The notes under the pieces: model-generated | Database searches by the model: none | Seen by the model: the letters and a program-made list of their open reading frames with translations, nothing else | Told to the model about the DNA's origin: nothing | Program-made: the position numbers and the translations under genes | In this document: one piece after another, positions 42,660-51,366 of the stretch | Numbering within the stretch: position 1 is the stretch's first letter | Layout: each line of letters opens with the position of its first letter | NCBI RefSeq assembly: GCF_900573885.1 | Contig: NZ_UPSE01000601.1 | Location: 292,444-356,443, forward strand | DNA length: 64,000 nt | Origin: Pseudomonas viridiflava | GTDB lineage: Bacteria > Pseudomonadota > Gammaproteobacteria > Pseudomonadales > Pseudomonadaceae | Direction: 5' to 3'

Positions 42660-44573
42660 ATGTCCGTACGACGCACACGTAAAGATGACGGCAGCCAATG
42701 GACCGTTGCGGACAGCCGCAGCGTTTACGGCATTCGCCATTGGGGCGCCGGCTATTTCGCCATTAACGAAGCGGGCCGTGTTGAAGTGCGCCCCAGCGGC
42801 CCGAACAGCGCGCCCATCGACCTGTTTGAACAGGTTGAAGAACTGCGTCAGAGCGGGTTGTCGCTGCCCTTGCTGGTGCGTTTCCCTGACATTCTGCAAG
42901 ACCGCGTGCGCCAGCTGACCGGCGCCTTCGACGCCAACATCGCGCGCCTCGAATACAAGAGCCAATACACCGCGCTGTACCCGATCAAGGTCAACCAGCA
43001 AGAAGCGGTGGTGGAAAACATCATCGCCACGCAAAACGTTTCCATCGGCCTGGAAGCCGGCTCCAAGCCCGAGCTGCTGGCCGTGCTGGCGCTGGCCCCG
43101 AAGGGCGGCACTATCGTCTGCAACGGCTACAAAGACCGCGAATTCATTCGCCTGGCGCTGATGGGCCAGAAGCTGGGCCATAACGTCTTTATCGTCATCG
43201 AAAAAGAATCCGAAGTTCAGCTCGTAATCGAAGAAGCGGCCGAGCTTAAAGTCGCGCCGCAGGTTGGCTTGCGCGTGCGCTTGTCCTCACTGGCTTCGAG
43301 CAAGTGGGCAGACACCGGCGGCGAGAAATCCAAGTTCGGCCTCTCGGCCGCGCAGTTGTTGTCCGTAGTCGAACGCTTCCGCGCTGCCGGGCTGGACCAG
43401 GGCATTCGCCTGCTGCACTTCCACATGGGCTCGCAAATCGCCAACCTGGCCGACTACCAGCACGGTTTCAAAGAAGCCATCCGCTACTACGGCGAACTGC
43501 GCGGCCTCGGCCTGCCGGTGGACCACATCGACGTCGGCGGCGGCCTGGGCGTCGACTACGACGGCACCCACTCGCGCAACGCCAGCTCCATCAACTACGA
43601 CATGGACGATTACGCCGGTGTGGTGGTTGGCATGCTCAAAGAATTCTGCGACGCGCAGGAACTGCCGCACCCGCACATCTTCTCGGAAAGCGGCCGCTCG
43701 CTCACCGCGCACCACGCCATGCTGGTGGTGCAAGTGACCGACGTGGAAAAACACAACGACGAAGTGCCAAGCATCGACGACAAGGAAACCTTGCCCGAGA
43801 CCGTGCAGTGGCTGGTCGACCTGCTGGGCCCCACCGACCTGGAAATGGTCACCGAAACCTACTGGCGCGCCACCCACTACATGAGCGACGTGGCCAGCCA
43901 ATACGCCGACGGCAAAATCAGCCTCACCCAGAAAGCGCTGGCCGAGCAGTGCTACTTCGCCGTGTGCCGCCGCCTGCACAACTCGCTCAAAGCTCGCCAG
44001 CGCTCGCACCGCCAGGTTCTCGACGAACTCAACGACAAGCTCGCCGACAAATACATCTGCAACTTCTCGGTATTCCAGAGCCTGCCAGACACCTGGGCAA
44101 TCGGTCAGGTGCTGCCGATTCTGCCGCTGCACCGTCTGGGCGAAGAACCGCTGCGTCGCGCCGTGCTGCAGGACCTGACCTGCGACTCCGACGGCAAGAT
44201 CAAGCAATACGTCGACGAACAAAGCATTGAAACCAGCCTGCCGGTACACGAAGTGCGTGAAGGCGAAGACTACTTGCTGGGCATCTTCCTGGTCGGCGCC
44301 TACCAGGAAATTCTCGGCGACATGCACAACCTGTTCGGCGACACCGACTCGGTGAACATCTACCAGAACCCGGACGGCACCGCTTACCACGCCGGCATCG
44401 AAACCCACGACACCATCGAAGACATGCTGCGTTATGTGCACCTGTCGCCCGAGGAGCTGATGACCCACTACCGCGACAAAGTGGCCAGCGCCAAGATCAG
44501 CCCACGGGAACGCACCCAGTTCCTCGACGCATTGCGTTTGGGGCTGACACGGTCTTCGTACTTGTCCTCGTAA
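42660..44573 (+). CDS. speA: Biosynthetic arginine decarboxylase
   Basis: A 637-residue PLP enzyme producing agmatine for putrescine synthesis. The PLP lysine is in LYPIKVNQQEAVV (about residue 108). Other motifs: LEAGSKPELLAVLAL, HFHMGSQIANLADY, VDVGGGLGVDYDGTHS and the C-terminal active-site region around residue 530. Fold-type III (alanine-racemase-like), typical length 630-660. AAGGG precedes the ATG. Confidence 0.97.
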   Translation: MSVRRTRKDDGSQWTVADSRSVYGIRHWGAGYFAINEAGRVEVRPSGPNSAPIDLFEQVEELRQSGLSLPLLVRFPDILQDRVRQLTGAFDANIARLEYKSQYTALYPIKVNQQEAVVENIIATQNVSIGLEAGSKPELLAVLALAPKGGTIVCNGYKDREFIRLALMGQKLGHNVFIVIEKESEVQLVIEEAAELKVAPQVGLRVRLSSLASSKWADTGGEKSKFGLSAAQLLSVVERFRAAGLDQGIRLLHFHMGSQIANLADYQHGFKEAIRYYGELRGLGLPVDHIDVGGGLGVDYDGTHSRNASSINYDMDDYAGVVVGMLKEFCDAQELPHPHIFSESGRSLTAHHAMLVVQVTDVEKHNDEVPSIDDKETLPETVQWLVDLLGPTDLEMVTETYWRATHYMSDVASQYADGKISLTQKALAEQCYFAVCRRLHNSLKARQRSHRQVLDELNDKLADKYICNFSVFQSLPDTWAIGQVLPILPLHRLGEEPLRRAVLQDLTCDSDGKIKQYVDEQSIETSLPVHEVREGEDYLLGIFLVGAYQEILGDMHNLFGDTDSVNIYQNPDGTAYHAGIETHDTIEDMLRYVHLSPEELMTHYRDKVASAKISPRERTQFLDALRLGLTRSSYLSS

Positions 44574-44583
44574 TCATTGTTTG

Positions 44584-44624
44584 TTTCCCCTCTCCCGCCT
44601 GCGGGAGAGGGGCTAGGGGAGAGG
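44584..44624. repeat. GC-rich palindromic intergenic repeat after speA
   Basis: CTCTCCCGCCTGCGGGAGAG forms a tight hairpin, followed by GGGGAGAGGG. It is a single arm of the repeat family found at 816 and 20071 and lies between speA and the esterase gene on the transcribed strand. Confidence 0.75.
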
Positions 44625-44672
44625 GCAAGGCGTTCACTCCTGCTGCAGTCCAACTCAAGAGCAACTTCCTCT

Positions 44673-45542
44673 ATGCGCCGACTGCTCACCCCGCTTTTCC
44701 TCGCCCTCAGCACCTTCCTCAGCGCCTGCTCCCCCGTGGGCCTGCTCAACGCCATCAGCCCCACCGACACCTACCGCAAAACCAGCGCCATCGCCTACGG
44801 CAGCGACCCGCGTCAGCAACTGGACATCTACGCTCCCACCGCCAAGAAACCCGGCCCAACCCCGGTCGTGCTGTTCTTCTACGGCGGCAGCTGGAACAGC
44901 GGCGAGCGCAACGACTACCGCTTCGTCGGCGAGGCACTGGCCAGCAAAGGCTACGTCGCCGTCATCGCCGACTACCGCCTGTACCCGCAGGTGCGCTACC
45001 CCGACTTCCTCAAAGACGGCGCCCACGCCTTCGCCTGGGTTCACCAGAACATCGCTGTTTACGGCGGCGATCCTGAACATATGTTCGTCATGGGCCACAG
45101 CGCGGGCGCTTACAACGCCGCCATGCTCGCCCTCGACCCGCGCCTGCTCGCCGAGGTCAACCTCAGTGCCAGCGACATGCGCGGCTGGATCGGCCTGGCC
45201 GGCCCCTACGATTTTCTCCCCATCGAAAACCCCGACGTGCGCCCCGTGTTCTTCCATCCCAACAGCCCGCCGGATTCACAACCCATCAACCACATCACCG
45301 TCAGCGCGCCGCCTGCGCTGTTGATCGCCGCGCGAAAAGACCACCTCGTCAATCCGAAACGCAACACCGGCGGCCTGGCGAAAAGCCTGCGCGAAGCGGG
45401 CGTGCCGGTGAGCGAGCACTACTACGACAACGTCAGCCACATCAGCCTCGTCGCCGCCCTGTCACGCCCCCTGCGCTACAAAGCCCCCGCTCTGGACGAG
45501 ATCGCCCGCTTCATCGACAGCGACGGCGGCCGAAACCCCTAA
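44673..45542 (+). CDS. Lipoprotein alpha/beta-hydrolase (esterase/lipase family)
   Basis: A 289-residue hydrolase. Lipoprotein signal MRRLLTPLFLALSTFLSAC (Cys19). Oxyanion strand FFYGGSW (about 68-74), nucleophile elbow GHSAG with Ser143, probable Asp in ARKDHLV and His in NVSHISL. It resembles BD-FAE/acetyl-esterase-like proteins. The frame opens at 44577 inside the repeat; the ATG at 44673 gives a clean lipoprotein start. Substrate unknown. Confidence 0.87.
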   Translation: MRRLLTPLFLALSTFLSACSPVGLLNAISPTDTYRKTSAIAYGSDPRQQLDIYAPTAKKPGPTPVVLFFYGGSWNSGERNDYRFVGEALASKGYVAVIADYRLYPQVRYPDFLKDGAHAFAWVHQNIAVYGGDPEHMFVMGHSAGAYNAAMLALDPRLLAEVNLSASDMRGWIGLAGPYDFLPIENPDVRPVFFHPNSPPDSQPINHITVSAPPALLIAARKDHLVNPKRNTGGLAKSLREAGVPVSEHYYDNVSHISLVAALSRPLRYKAPALDEIARFIDSDGGRNP

Positions 45543-45587
45543 AACAAAAAAGCCCGAGCCCAAAACCCCTCCCACCGGACGCGGTCC

Positions 45588-45613
45588 TGTAGGAGAGGCT
45601 TCAGCCTCGAGCT
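45588..45613. repeat. Single REP-like element (variant)
   Basis: TGTAGGAGAGGCTTCAGCCTCGAG is a REP relative in which the usual GCGGC/GCCGC arms are replaced by GAGGC/GCCTC, so the palindrome is kept by paired changes. It lies between the esterase gene and a convergent small gene. Confidence 0.75.
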
Positions 45614-45687
45614 CTTAAATCCTCAACCCAGTGCCAGCCCCGTCGTCCTCGCGAACGCGGAGACCCAGGCTCTACCGAACACCTCGA

Positions 45688-45897
45688 CTAAGGCGCCCCA
45701 AACTTCAAAGTACCCAACGCCAAATGCCCGAACACCGTCCAACCCAACACGCTTAAAACCGCAATCACCACCCACCCCACCACAATCCCCAGCGCGATCT
45801 GCTTCCACAGGCCTGCATGAGGATTCGTATGGGTCGTACCACCGGAGCGGACAGGGCGGTCGCGCTCGGCGCGGATGTCGTCGAAATCGTCTCTCAT
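45688..45897 (-). CDS. Small single-span membrane protein of unknown function
   Basis: A 69-residue protein with an acidic/basic N-terminal tail (MRDDFDDIRAERDRPVRSGG) and a hydrophobic stretch about residues 32-62 (WKQIALGIVVGWVVIAVLSVLGWTVFGHL) that may cross the membrane once or twice. No family recognised. GGAG-like bases (CGGAGAAAAC) lie just before the ATG. Confidence 0.7.
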   Translation of the reverse strand: MRDDFDDIRAERDRPVRSGGTTHTNPHAGLWKQIALGIVVGWVVIAVLSVLGWTVFGHLALGTLKFGAP

Positions 45898-46121
45898 GTT
45901 TTCTCCGCTCGCCCAGGGCGCGCTTTAGCAAAATTTAGTCTTGCTCAATGTCGTCTGGACTTTGATGCCCATTTGCTGGCTCGGTTCGTCCCGTATCAGC
46001 CACCACGCGTGCTCGGCAAACGCCAGCGCAAAAATGCTCTTTATTACGCCTGCTCGCCTTCGGCGCGCGATTATAGGAGCAATTGCCCGGAGCAGTCCGA
46101 AGCGAAGGATTGGTCGCGTGC

Positions 46122-46445
46122 CTACTTACGCCGATAACTCTTCTTCCCCGACGGCGTCACACAAAACTCCCCGCCGCGTGGCCCGACACACAACGTACCG
46201 CCACCACACGGACACTCCCCACCTGCGCCTCCACCCACCGCCTTCAACGGCGCAGGGCTCTCGCCATGGACCGCCGCACAATTCTTCTTCGACCCACTGA
46301 TCGACCCATCCCGACAAACAAACAGCTCGCCATCGCAGCGGGCGATGCCACCTTTGGAGCCGGAGCAGGGGGTGTTGGCGAAGCTGGGTTGGGCGACGCA
46401 GAGGAGCAGAAAGAAGAGGGCGGGCAGAGCGGAACGGGAGAGCAC
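46122..46445 (-). CDS. Small Cys-rich secreted protein
   Basis: A 107-residue protein if started at the GTG at 46445, which has AAGGA seven bases upstream; an ATG start at 46526 or 46505 would bury the signal peptide. The signal (LSRSALPALFFLLLCVAQPSFA) is followed by a short domain with eight cysteines and many glycines (CSGSKGGIARCDGELFVCRDGSISGSKKNC; GGECPCGGGTLCVGPRGGEFC). It probably folds as a disulfide-rich periplasmic protein. Function unknown. Confidence 0.72.
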   Translation of the reverse strand: MLSRSALPALFFLLLCVAQPSFANTPCSGSKGGIARCDGELFVCRDGSISGSKKNCAAVHGESPAPLKAVGGGAGGECPCGGGTLCVGPRGGEFCVTPSGKKSYRRK

Positions 46446-46628
46446 GGCGAAATCCTTTTGCGCGATGTGGGGTGATGTGTCGGGCGAACGATCTGAGTTT
46501 CGCATGGAAGCCGGCGAATTCCTCAAGCCGCGCAGCGAGGCGGACGAACGCCCCGTAACCTGATGGCGGCCCGGTTGTCGGTACGAATCATTGACGTGAC
46601 CGTAGCGATGCCGAATACTAGTTTAACG

Positions 46629-46640
46629 CTTAACGTTAAG
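46629..46640. promoter_or_regulatory. Perfect 12-bp palindrome, candidate HigA operator
   Basis: CTTAACGTTAAG is a perfect palindrome, preceded by a second TTAACG half (46623-46628). It overlaps the ribosome site of the toxin gene. Type II antitoxins normally bind such palindromes to repress their own operon, so this is the obvious HigA target. Confidence 0.6.
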
Positions 46641-46649
46641 GATTAAAGC

Positions 46650-46927
46650 GTGATTCTGAATTTTGCTTTTAGGGATACGGAGGTGTTATTTGGAACGGGC
46701 GTACCAGGCGCTGGGGCAACATTCTGCGTGTGGCGACTCGCAAGCTGGCGATGCTTAACGCTGCTGCAGGCCTTGGCGATTTGAAATCGCCGCCAGGAAA
46801 CATGCTCGAGGCGTTGCAAGGAAATCGAGTGGGCCAGCACAGCATTCGAATCAACGATCAGTTCCGGATCTGTTTTGTCTGGACTGATTCGGGCCCGAGA
46901 AACGTTGAAGTAGTGGATTACCACTGA
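46650..46927 (+). pseudogene. higB: HigB-type toxin gene with a frameshift
   Basis: A GTG start at 46650 with AAGGA seven bases upstream opens MILNFAFRDTEVLFGTG, after which this frame stops early. Family-like sequence resumes in the -1 frame from 46700 (RTRRWGNILRVATRK...) to the stop at 46927 and keeps RelE/HigB landmarks (LEALQGNRVGQHSIRINDQ, RICFVW, VEVVDYH). Restoring one G to the GGG run at 46697-46699 yields an unbroken 92-residue toxin. So the toxin is either inactivated or mis-sequenced. The RelE fold cleaves mRNA on the ribosome. Confidence 0.82.
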
Positions 46928-46938
46928 GGAGTGTTCGC

Positions 46939-47244
46939 ATGGTTGTTAACGGGATGCGCCCGATCCATCCGGGAGAAATCTTGCGAGAGGAGTTTCTTGA
47001 GCCTTTAGGCATTACGCCTACGGCGCTTGCTCGCGCGTTGCATGTGTCAGCGCCGACGATTAACGAAATTGTTCGTGAAAGACGAGGAGTGACAGCAGAC
47101 ATAGCGATTCGGTTAGGCCGCTATTTCGATACGTCCCCGCAGTTTTGGATGAATCTGCAAGGCGAGTACGCACTGATCATCGCTTTTGCAGCGGTTGGCG
47201 CAGAGATCGAAGAGGAAGTTGAGCCGCTCTTGGCTCAAGCTTGA
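46939..47244 (+). CDS. higA: HigA-type antitoxin (XRE family)
   Basis: A 101-residue helix-turn-helix protein: MRPIHPGEILREEFLEPLGITPTALARALHVSAPTINEIVRERRGVTADIAIRLGRYFDTSPQFWMNLQ is the HigA/VapI signature. GAGGAG precedes the ATG at 46939. It lies 11 bp after the toxin gene (toxin first, as in higBA) and is intact although the toxin is frameshifted. Confidence 0.92.
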   Translation: MVVNGMRPIHPGEILREEFLEPLGITPTALARALHVSAPTINEIVRERRGVTADIAIRLGRYFDTSPQFWMNLQGEYALIIAFAAVGAEIEEEVEPLLAQA

Positions 47245-47365
47245 GTGGTAGAGAAGACGAAGCTGGAACTGTGCATCTCGTCGAGACTGATGCAATGGCA
47301 AGGCTCATGCCCTCGGAAAACTCCGAGCTTTTCCGATGCGGTCCTCAAATAATCAGAACCCAGAA

Positions 47366-47403
47366 ACAACAAAGGCCTACCCGAAGGTAAGCCTTTGTTT
47401 TGT
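47366..47403 (-). terminator. Terminator after tRNA-Met
   Basis: Arms AACAAAGGCCTACC and GGTAAGCCTTTGTT pair with one mismatch around a four-base loop, directly beyond the tRNA 3' end. T-rich bases follow on both strands, so it could also end higBA transcription from the other side. Confidence 0.85.
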
Positions 47404-47404
47404 T

Positions 47405-47481
47405 TGGTGGCTACACAGGGACTTGAACCCCGGACCCCAGCATTATGAATGCTATGCTCTAACCAACTGAGCTATGTAGCC
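47405..47481 (-). tRNA. tRNA-Met (CAU anticodon, elongator type)
   Basis: A 77-base cloverleaf on the minus strand with encoded CCA end. Acceptor GGCTACA/TGTAGCC, D-stem GCTC/GAGC, anticodon stem TAGCA/TGCTG with loop TTCATAA (anticodon CAT), T-arm CCGGG-GTTCAAG-TCCCTG region. The first acceptor base pair is G-C, unlike the initiator tRNA which has an unpaired first base, so elongator methionine is most likely (a lysidine-modified Ile tRNA is the alternative). Confidence 0.92.
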
Positions 47482-47492
47482 AAGTGGCGCGC

Positions 47493-47521
47493 ATTATTCT
47501 TGGCTCGGGCTTACCTGTCAA
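47493..47521 (-). promoter_or_regulatory. Sigma-70 promoter of tRNA-Met
   Basis: On the minus strand TTGACA and AATAAT are spaced by exactly 17 bases, ending about 11 bases before the mature tRNA 5' end. A perfect -35 box with a good -10 is expected for a tRNA gene. Confidence 0.85.
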
Positions 47522-47567
47522 GCTGAAATTTCCGTAAATTTGCACGCATGATCAAGCGCTTACAGAG

Positions 47568-50435
47568 TTAGTGGGTGTCGCTTTGGGCGATGCTGCTGGG
47601 TTGCATGAGCGGGTTTTGCGTGAGCTGTGCCAGGGCCAGGGGTTTGGCGAAGAAGTAGCCTTGCGCCTGGCCTGCGCCGATCTCGCGTAATAGCTGCAAC
47701 GTCGCTTCGTCTTCCACGCCTTCCGCCACTACTGATAACCCCAGCGATTCGGCCATACGCACAATCGCGCGCACGATGGCGCGGCTGCGTGAGCTGGTGG
47801 TGAGTTCGAAGATGAAGGATTTGTCGATTTTCAAGCCGCTGAATTGGTACTGATGCACGTAGCTCAGGGATGAGAAGCCTGAGCCGAAATCGTCCAGTAC
47901 CACGCTCATGCCTTGGTCGGACAATTGCTGCATGGTCAGTTGCGCTTGCGCCGGTTCAGCCACCAGCGCGCCTTCGGTGAGTTCCAGGCAGATGCGGGCC
48001 GGGGCGATGTTGTGGCGCGCCAGCACGCTCAGTACTTCGTCGGCGAACTCGGTTCGGGTAATGCTGTAGCTCGAGCAGTTCACGTGCACAGTCGGCCAGT
48101 TGGCGTGCTGCGGTTGCGCGAGAATTTCCGCCACGCAGTTGAGCATGTACAGGTCCAACCGGCCGATCAGGCGCAGGCCTTCGAGGGCAGGCAGGAAGTA
48201 GCCGGGTGCGATGACGGAACCGTCGGGTTGATGCCAGCGAATCAGGGCTTCCAGCGACACCAGTTCGCCCGTCCGAACATTCACGATGGGTTGGAAGTAC
48301 GGCACCAGTTCGTCGCTGCGTTTCAGCGCGTTGCGCAGTGCGCCTTCGCGTTCCATCTGGTCGGACACTTCGCGCCGCAGCTCCTGGTTGAACACGGCGT
48401 AGCTGTCGCGACCGCCGTTTTTTACCCGGTACATGGCGGTGTCGGCGTCGCGTAACAGGTCTGCCGGTTCCTGGTGGAATTGCTGGTCGGCGCTGACGAT
48501 GCCGATGCTGCACGACGAAAACAACGTGTGGCCGTCGATGGCAAACGGCAGGTCGAATTCGGTGAGGATGCGTTCGGCAATGCCGATGGCAACATCGAGC
48601 GGGGCACCCGGCGCGAGTACCGCAAATTCGTCGCCGCCCAGGCGCGCCAGCAAATCGCTGCCGCGTAGGCAGGCGCGCAGGCGGGCGGCGGCTTCGGTGA
48701 GCAGCAGGTCGCCGAAGTGGTGGCCCAGGCTGTCGTTGATCAGTTTGAAACGGTCGAGGTCGATAAACATCACTACCAGCTGTTTGCCGTGGTCCCGGAA
48801 GTTGTTCCAGGCCAGGTTCAGGCGGTGCTGCAGGTGGCTGCGGTTGGGCAGGCCGGTGAGCGAGTCGTGGGTGTTTTCGTGTTGCAGCTTGGCATTGGCA
48901 AAGTCGAGTTCACGGGTTCGGCTTTGCACACGCTCTTCCAGTTGCAGGTTGGCGGCGTGCACCGCTTCGGCGGCGTTGCGACGGGAGAACGCGGTATCGA
49001 TGTGCCGCGATACAAAGGTCAGCAATTCCTGATCGCGCAAGGTGTAGCGCACATTGGGTTCGTAACTCTGCACCACCAGTACGCCGCGCACATCGTTGTC
49101 GGCGAACAGCGGGATGCCGAGCCAGGACTGCGAGCGCACGGGCTCGTTGCTGCGCTCGATCTCGCCAACGTCCATTAGCCGCGAGGCTTCGTTGTAGTCG
49201 ATCAGGCAGGGGCGTCGCTGCCGAATTACATACTCGGTCAGGCCGCGCTGGCCGCGACGCGACGGCGGTGGATCGCTGCGTTGTTCATCGACGAAATACG
49301 GAAAGCTGACTTCGTTGGTTTGCCTGTCGAACTGAGCGATATAAAAGTTAAGGGCAAACAGCAGCTCGCCAACGATGCTGTGCAGGCCGCGAAACAGATC
49401 GACCATTTCGCCGGGTTGGCTCGACAACTCGGTGATCTGAAACAAGGCGCTCTGAAGATGTTCGGCCCTTTCACGGTCGGCTACTTCCTGGCGCAGCGTG
49501 TGATTGAGCTCGGATAACTGCAGTGTCCGCCGCGAAACCGTTTCCTCGAGGTCGGCGCGGTGAAGAATTCGATCCAGCGCCATGGCCACATGCCGCACCA
49601 CCACCAGAAACAATGCGCGATCTTCGGAGTTGTAGACCCGAGACTTTTCGTACACCTGCATGGCGAGCATGCCGAACACTTCATCAGAGGCGTTCTTCAG
49701 CGGAGCGCCCATCCAGAATTCCGGCTTGTGCCCAACGCAAGAAAATCGGCCTTCCGCTTCTGCTGCATAAATGCCCGCCGCGTCAATCAGCAGTGGCTGG
49801 CCGCTGGTGAGCACCGCGCCGGTGAGCGACAGATGCTCAGGGTTCAGGTACTCGAAGGTCTCGGACTCCAAGGCCTCGGTGTCGATAATGTCGACGTAGT
49901 ACGGATAGGTGATCTTGCGCGTATCGCTGTCGTACAGCGCCAGGTAAAAATTCTCGGCGTCGATCAGGCTGGCCAGTTGCTTGTGCACGCCCGTCAGGAA
50001 TTCGGAGCGGTCACGGGTTGAGGTGGCCAGGTAAGTAATTTCATACAACACGCGCTGGGTCAGTTGAGCGCGAGCCAGGGTAATGCCCTGAGTCTGCAAT
50101 GCGAGCTGCTGCGCCAGTTCCGCGAGAACCTTGGCGTCATCGGTGCCGCACTGTTGCGGCGCCAGCAGCCAGCCCAGCACGCTTTCGCCGCTGCCTGTGG
50201 CCCAGCGCTGCAATTGGCGCCGCTCACAGAAACTTTCCAGTTGGTCCGGCGAGAGGCTAGCCGGCCACTCGGCACCCGGTTCGCCCTGGCCGCTGAGGTG
50301 TAAGTGATCGTTTACCCGATACCAGGCCCAGTCATGGGTGTGTGGCCATGTCGCGGCTGAAGCGAGCAGCCCGGTGATAGCGCTGGCAAAGGCCGCTGCG
50401 TGTGGCGAGCCGTGGGGCAGGGTGGACGAATTCAT
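47568..50435 (-). CDS. Two-GAF GGDEF/EAL c-di-GMP turnover protein
   Basis: A 955-residue cytoplasmic protein: two GAF-like sensor domains (about 140-310 and 340-510) joined by coiled coils, a GGDEF domain (LARLGGDEFAVLAP, with RxxD inhibitory site RGSD five residues before it), and an EAL domain (VSLEALIRW; later ELTEGAL and DDFGSGFSSLSY). All key residues of both catalytic domains appear kept, so it may both make and degrade c-di-GMP. Start chosen at 50435 with GGAG six bases upstream rather than 50468. No membrane helices. Confidence 0.9.
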   Translation of the reverse strand: MNSSTLPHGSPHAAAFASAITGLLASAATWPHTHDWAWYRVNDHLHLSGQGEPGAEWPASLSPDQLESFCERRQLQRWATGSGESVLGWLLAPQQCGTDDAKVLAELAQQLALQTQGITLARAQLTQRVLYEITYLATSTRDRSEFLTGVHKQLASLIDAENFYLALYDSDTRKITYPYYVDIIDTEALESETFEYLNPEHLSLTGAVLTSGQPLLIDAAGIYAAEAEGRFSCVGHKPEFWMGAPLKNASDEVFGMLAMQVYEKSRVYNSEDRALFLVVVRHVAMALDRILHRADLEETVSRRTLQLSELNHTLRQEVADRERAEHLQSALFQITELSSQPGEMVDLFRGLHSIVGELLFALNFYIAQFDRQTNEVSFPYFVDEQRSDPPPSRRGQRGLTEYVIRQRRPCLIDYNEASRLMDVGEIERSNEPVRSQSWLGIPLFADNDVRGVLVVQSYEPNVRYTLRDQELLTFVSRHIDTAFSRRNAAEAVHAANLQLEERVQSRTRELDFANAKLQHENTHDSLTGLPNRSHLQHRLNLAWNNFRDHGKQLVVMFIDLDRFKLINDSLGHHFGDLLLTEAAARLRACLRGSDLLARLGGDEFAVLAPGAPLDVAIGIAERILTEFDLPFAIDGHTLFSSCSIGIVSADQQFHQEPADLLRDADTAMYRVKNGGRDSYAVFNQELRREVSDQMEREGALRNALKRSDELVPYFQPIVNVRTGELVSLEALIRWHQPDGSVIAPGYFLPALEGLRLIGRLDLYMLNCVAEILAQPQHANWPTVHVNCSSYSITRTEFADEVLSVLARHNIAPARICLELTEGALVAEPAQAQLTMQQLSDQGMSVVLDDFGSGFSSLSYVHQYQFSGLKIDKSFIFELTTSSRSRAIVRAIVRMAESLGLSVVAEGVEDEATLQLLREIGAGQAQGYFFAKPLALAQLTQNPLMQPSSIAQSDTH

Positions 50436-50847
50436 TGGCGCTCCAGGCCAGATGCTGATCTGCCTCATCTTCCGGCTTAAACCCAGCCGCTGGCAAGAAG
50501 CAGTTCAATTAAATGCCAGATGGATCTTTAACGCGGGAAGAAATATCTGTTCATTGAAAAGATTAAGGTTAATTGTTGTTCAGAAAATACGATTAAATAT
50601 TTCGGTTATGCATGGCTGTAATTGTCTGTCCTTTAATCTTGCAATACGCGAGCTGTCTTTGTGGCTAGTCGGATCGGATAATGTTCGCTGGCTTTCTTCG
50701 TTTCGTTATGTAGGTTCGTTCTCGTCTGTAGTTTTGCTGTAGCAATTGATTCAGAAGTTAGGCAAAGTTTTTAAATAATTCAATTCACTGCAGTTTCCTC
50801 TATGAACTGTTTTATTCAGTGTATGACCGGCACAGCGAATCCATACC
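50436..50847. other. 412-bp AT-rich gap before the T6SS genes
   Basis: This stretch is clearly richer in A/T than its surroundings, especially 50520-50830 (for example AAATATTTCGGTTATGC and TTTTTAAATAATTCAATTC). It must carry the tssB promoter and the GGDEF/EAL gene promoter. I see no convincing sigma-54 or sigma-70 pair. A 134-codon frame at 50338-50742 crosses it but has no ribosome site or family resemblance. Confidence 0.55.
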
Positions 50848-51342
50848 ATGAGTAGTTTTCAGGATGAAGTACCCAAAGCCAGGGTCAATATTAGGCTTGA
50901 TCTGCATACCGGTGGCGCCAGTAAAAAGGTTGAGCTGCCGTTAAAATTGATGGTGCTTGGCGACTTCAGTAACGGGCGGGAGCAGAGGGCGCTTTCAGAG
51001 CGAGGCAAAGTCAATCTCGACAAGAATAATTTCGACCACGTCTTGAGTGAATACTCGCCCAGATTGAATATCGCCGTCGCCGACACGCTTTCAGCTGCCG
51101 GCGATGAAGTCAGTGTTCAACTCGTATTCCAGAAGATGAAAGACTTTGAGCCGGAACAGGTCGCTCGGCAGATTCCTCAGTTGCGCGCCCTGCTTGCCAT
51201 GCGAAATCTCCTGCGCGACTTGAAGTCCAACTTGTTGGATAACGCCACGTTTCGGTACGAGCTGGAACAAATTCTTAAAAGCGAACAACTGAGCAGCGAC
51301 TTGCGGCTGGAGTTGTCCGCGTTAAGTAGTGAAGCTCACTAA
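50848..51342 (+). CDS. tssB: T6SS contractile sheath small subunit TssB
   Basis: A 164-residue sheath protein (VipA family) that co-polymerises with TssC to drive the needle. Marks: RVNIRLDLHTGGASKKVELPLKLMVLGDFSN at 12-42, and the C-terminal helix (LRALLAMRNLLRDLKSNLLDNATFRYELEQIL) that contacts TssC. No strong ribosome site is seen. It is the first gene of the T6SS run. Confidence 0.95.
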   Translation: MSSFQDEVPKARVNIRLDLHTGGASKKVELPLKLMVLGDFSNGREQRALSERGKVNLDKNNFDHVLSEYSPRLNIAVADTLSAAGDEVSVQLVFQKMKDFEPEQVARQIPQLRALLAMRNLLRDLKSNLLDNATFRYELEQILKSEQLSSDLRLELSALSSEAH

Positions 51343-51366
51343 CTACCAAGTCTTCGGGAAATAGCT

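Noticed and set aside
50338..50742. 134-codon ORF in the gap before tssB
   Set aside because: It begins inside the GGDEF/EAL gene on the opposite strand, has no ribosome site and no family-like sequence.
50600..50847. A sigma-54 promoter for tssB
   Set aside because: No TGGCAC-N5-TTGC match at correct spacing was found; only scattered partial matches.
47405..50847. A complete genomic island inserted at tRNA-Met
   Set aside because: No integrase, transposase or clear direct repeat of the tRNA end is visible; only an accessory patch can be supported.
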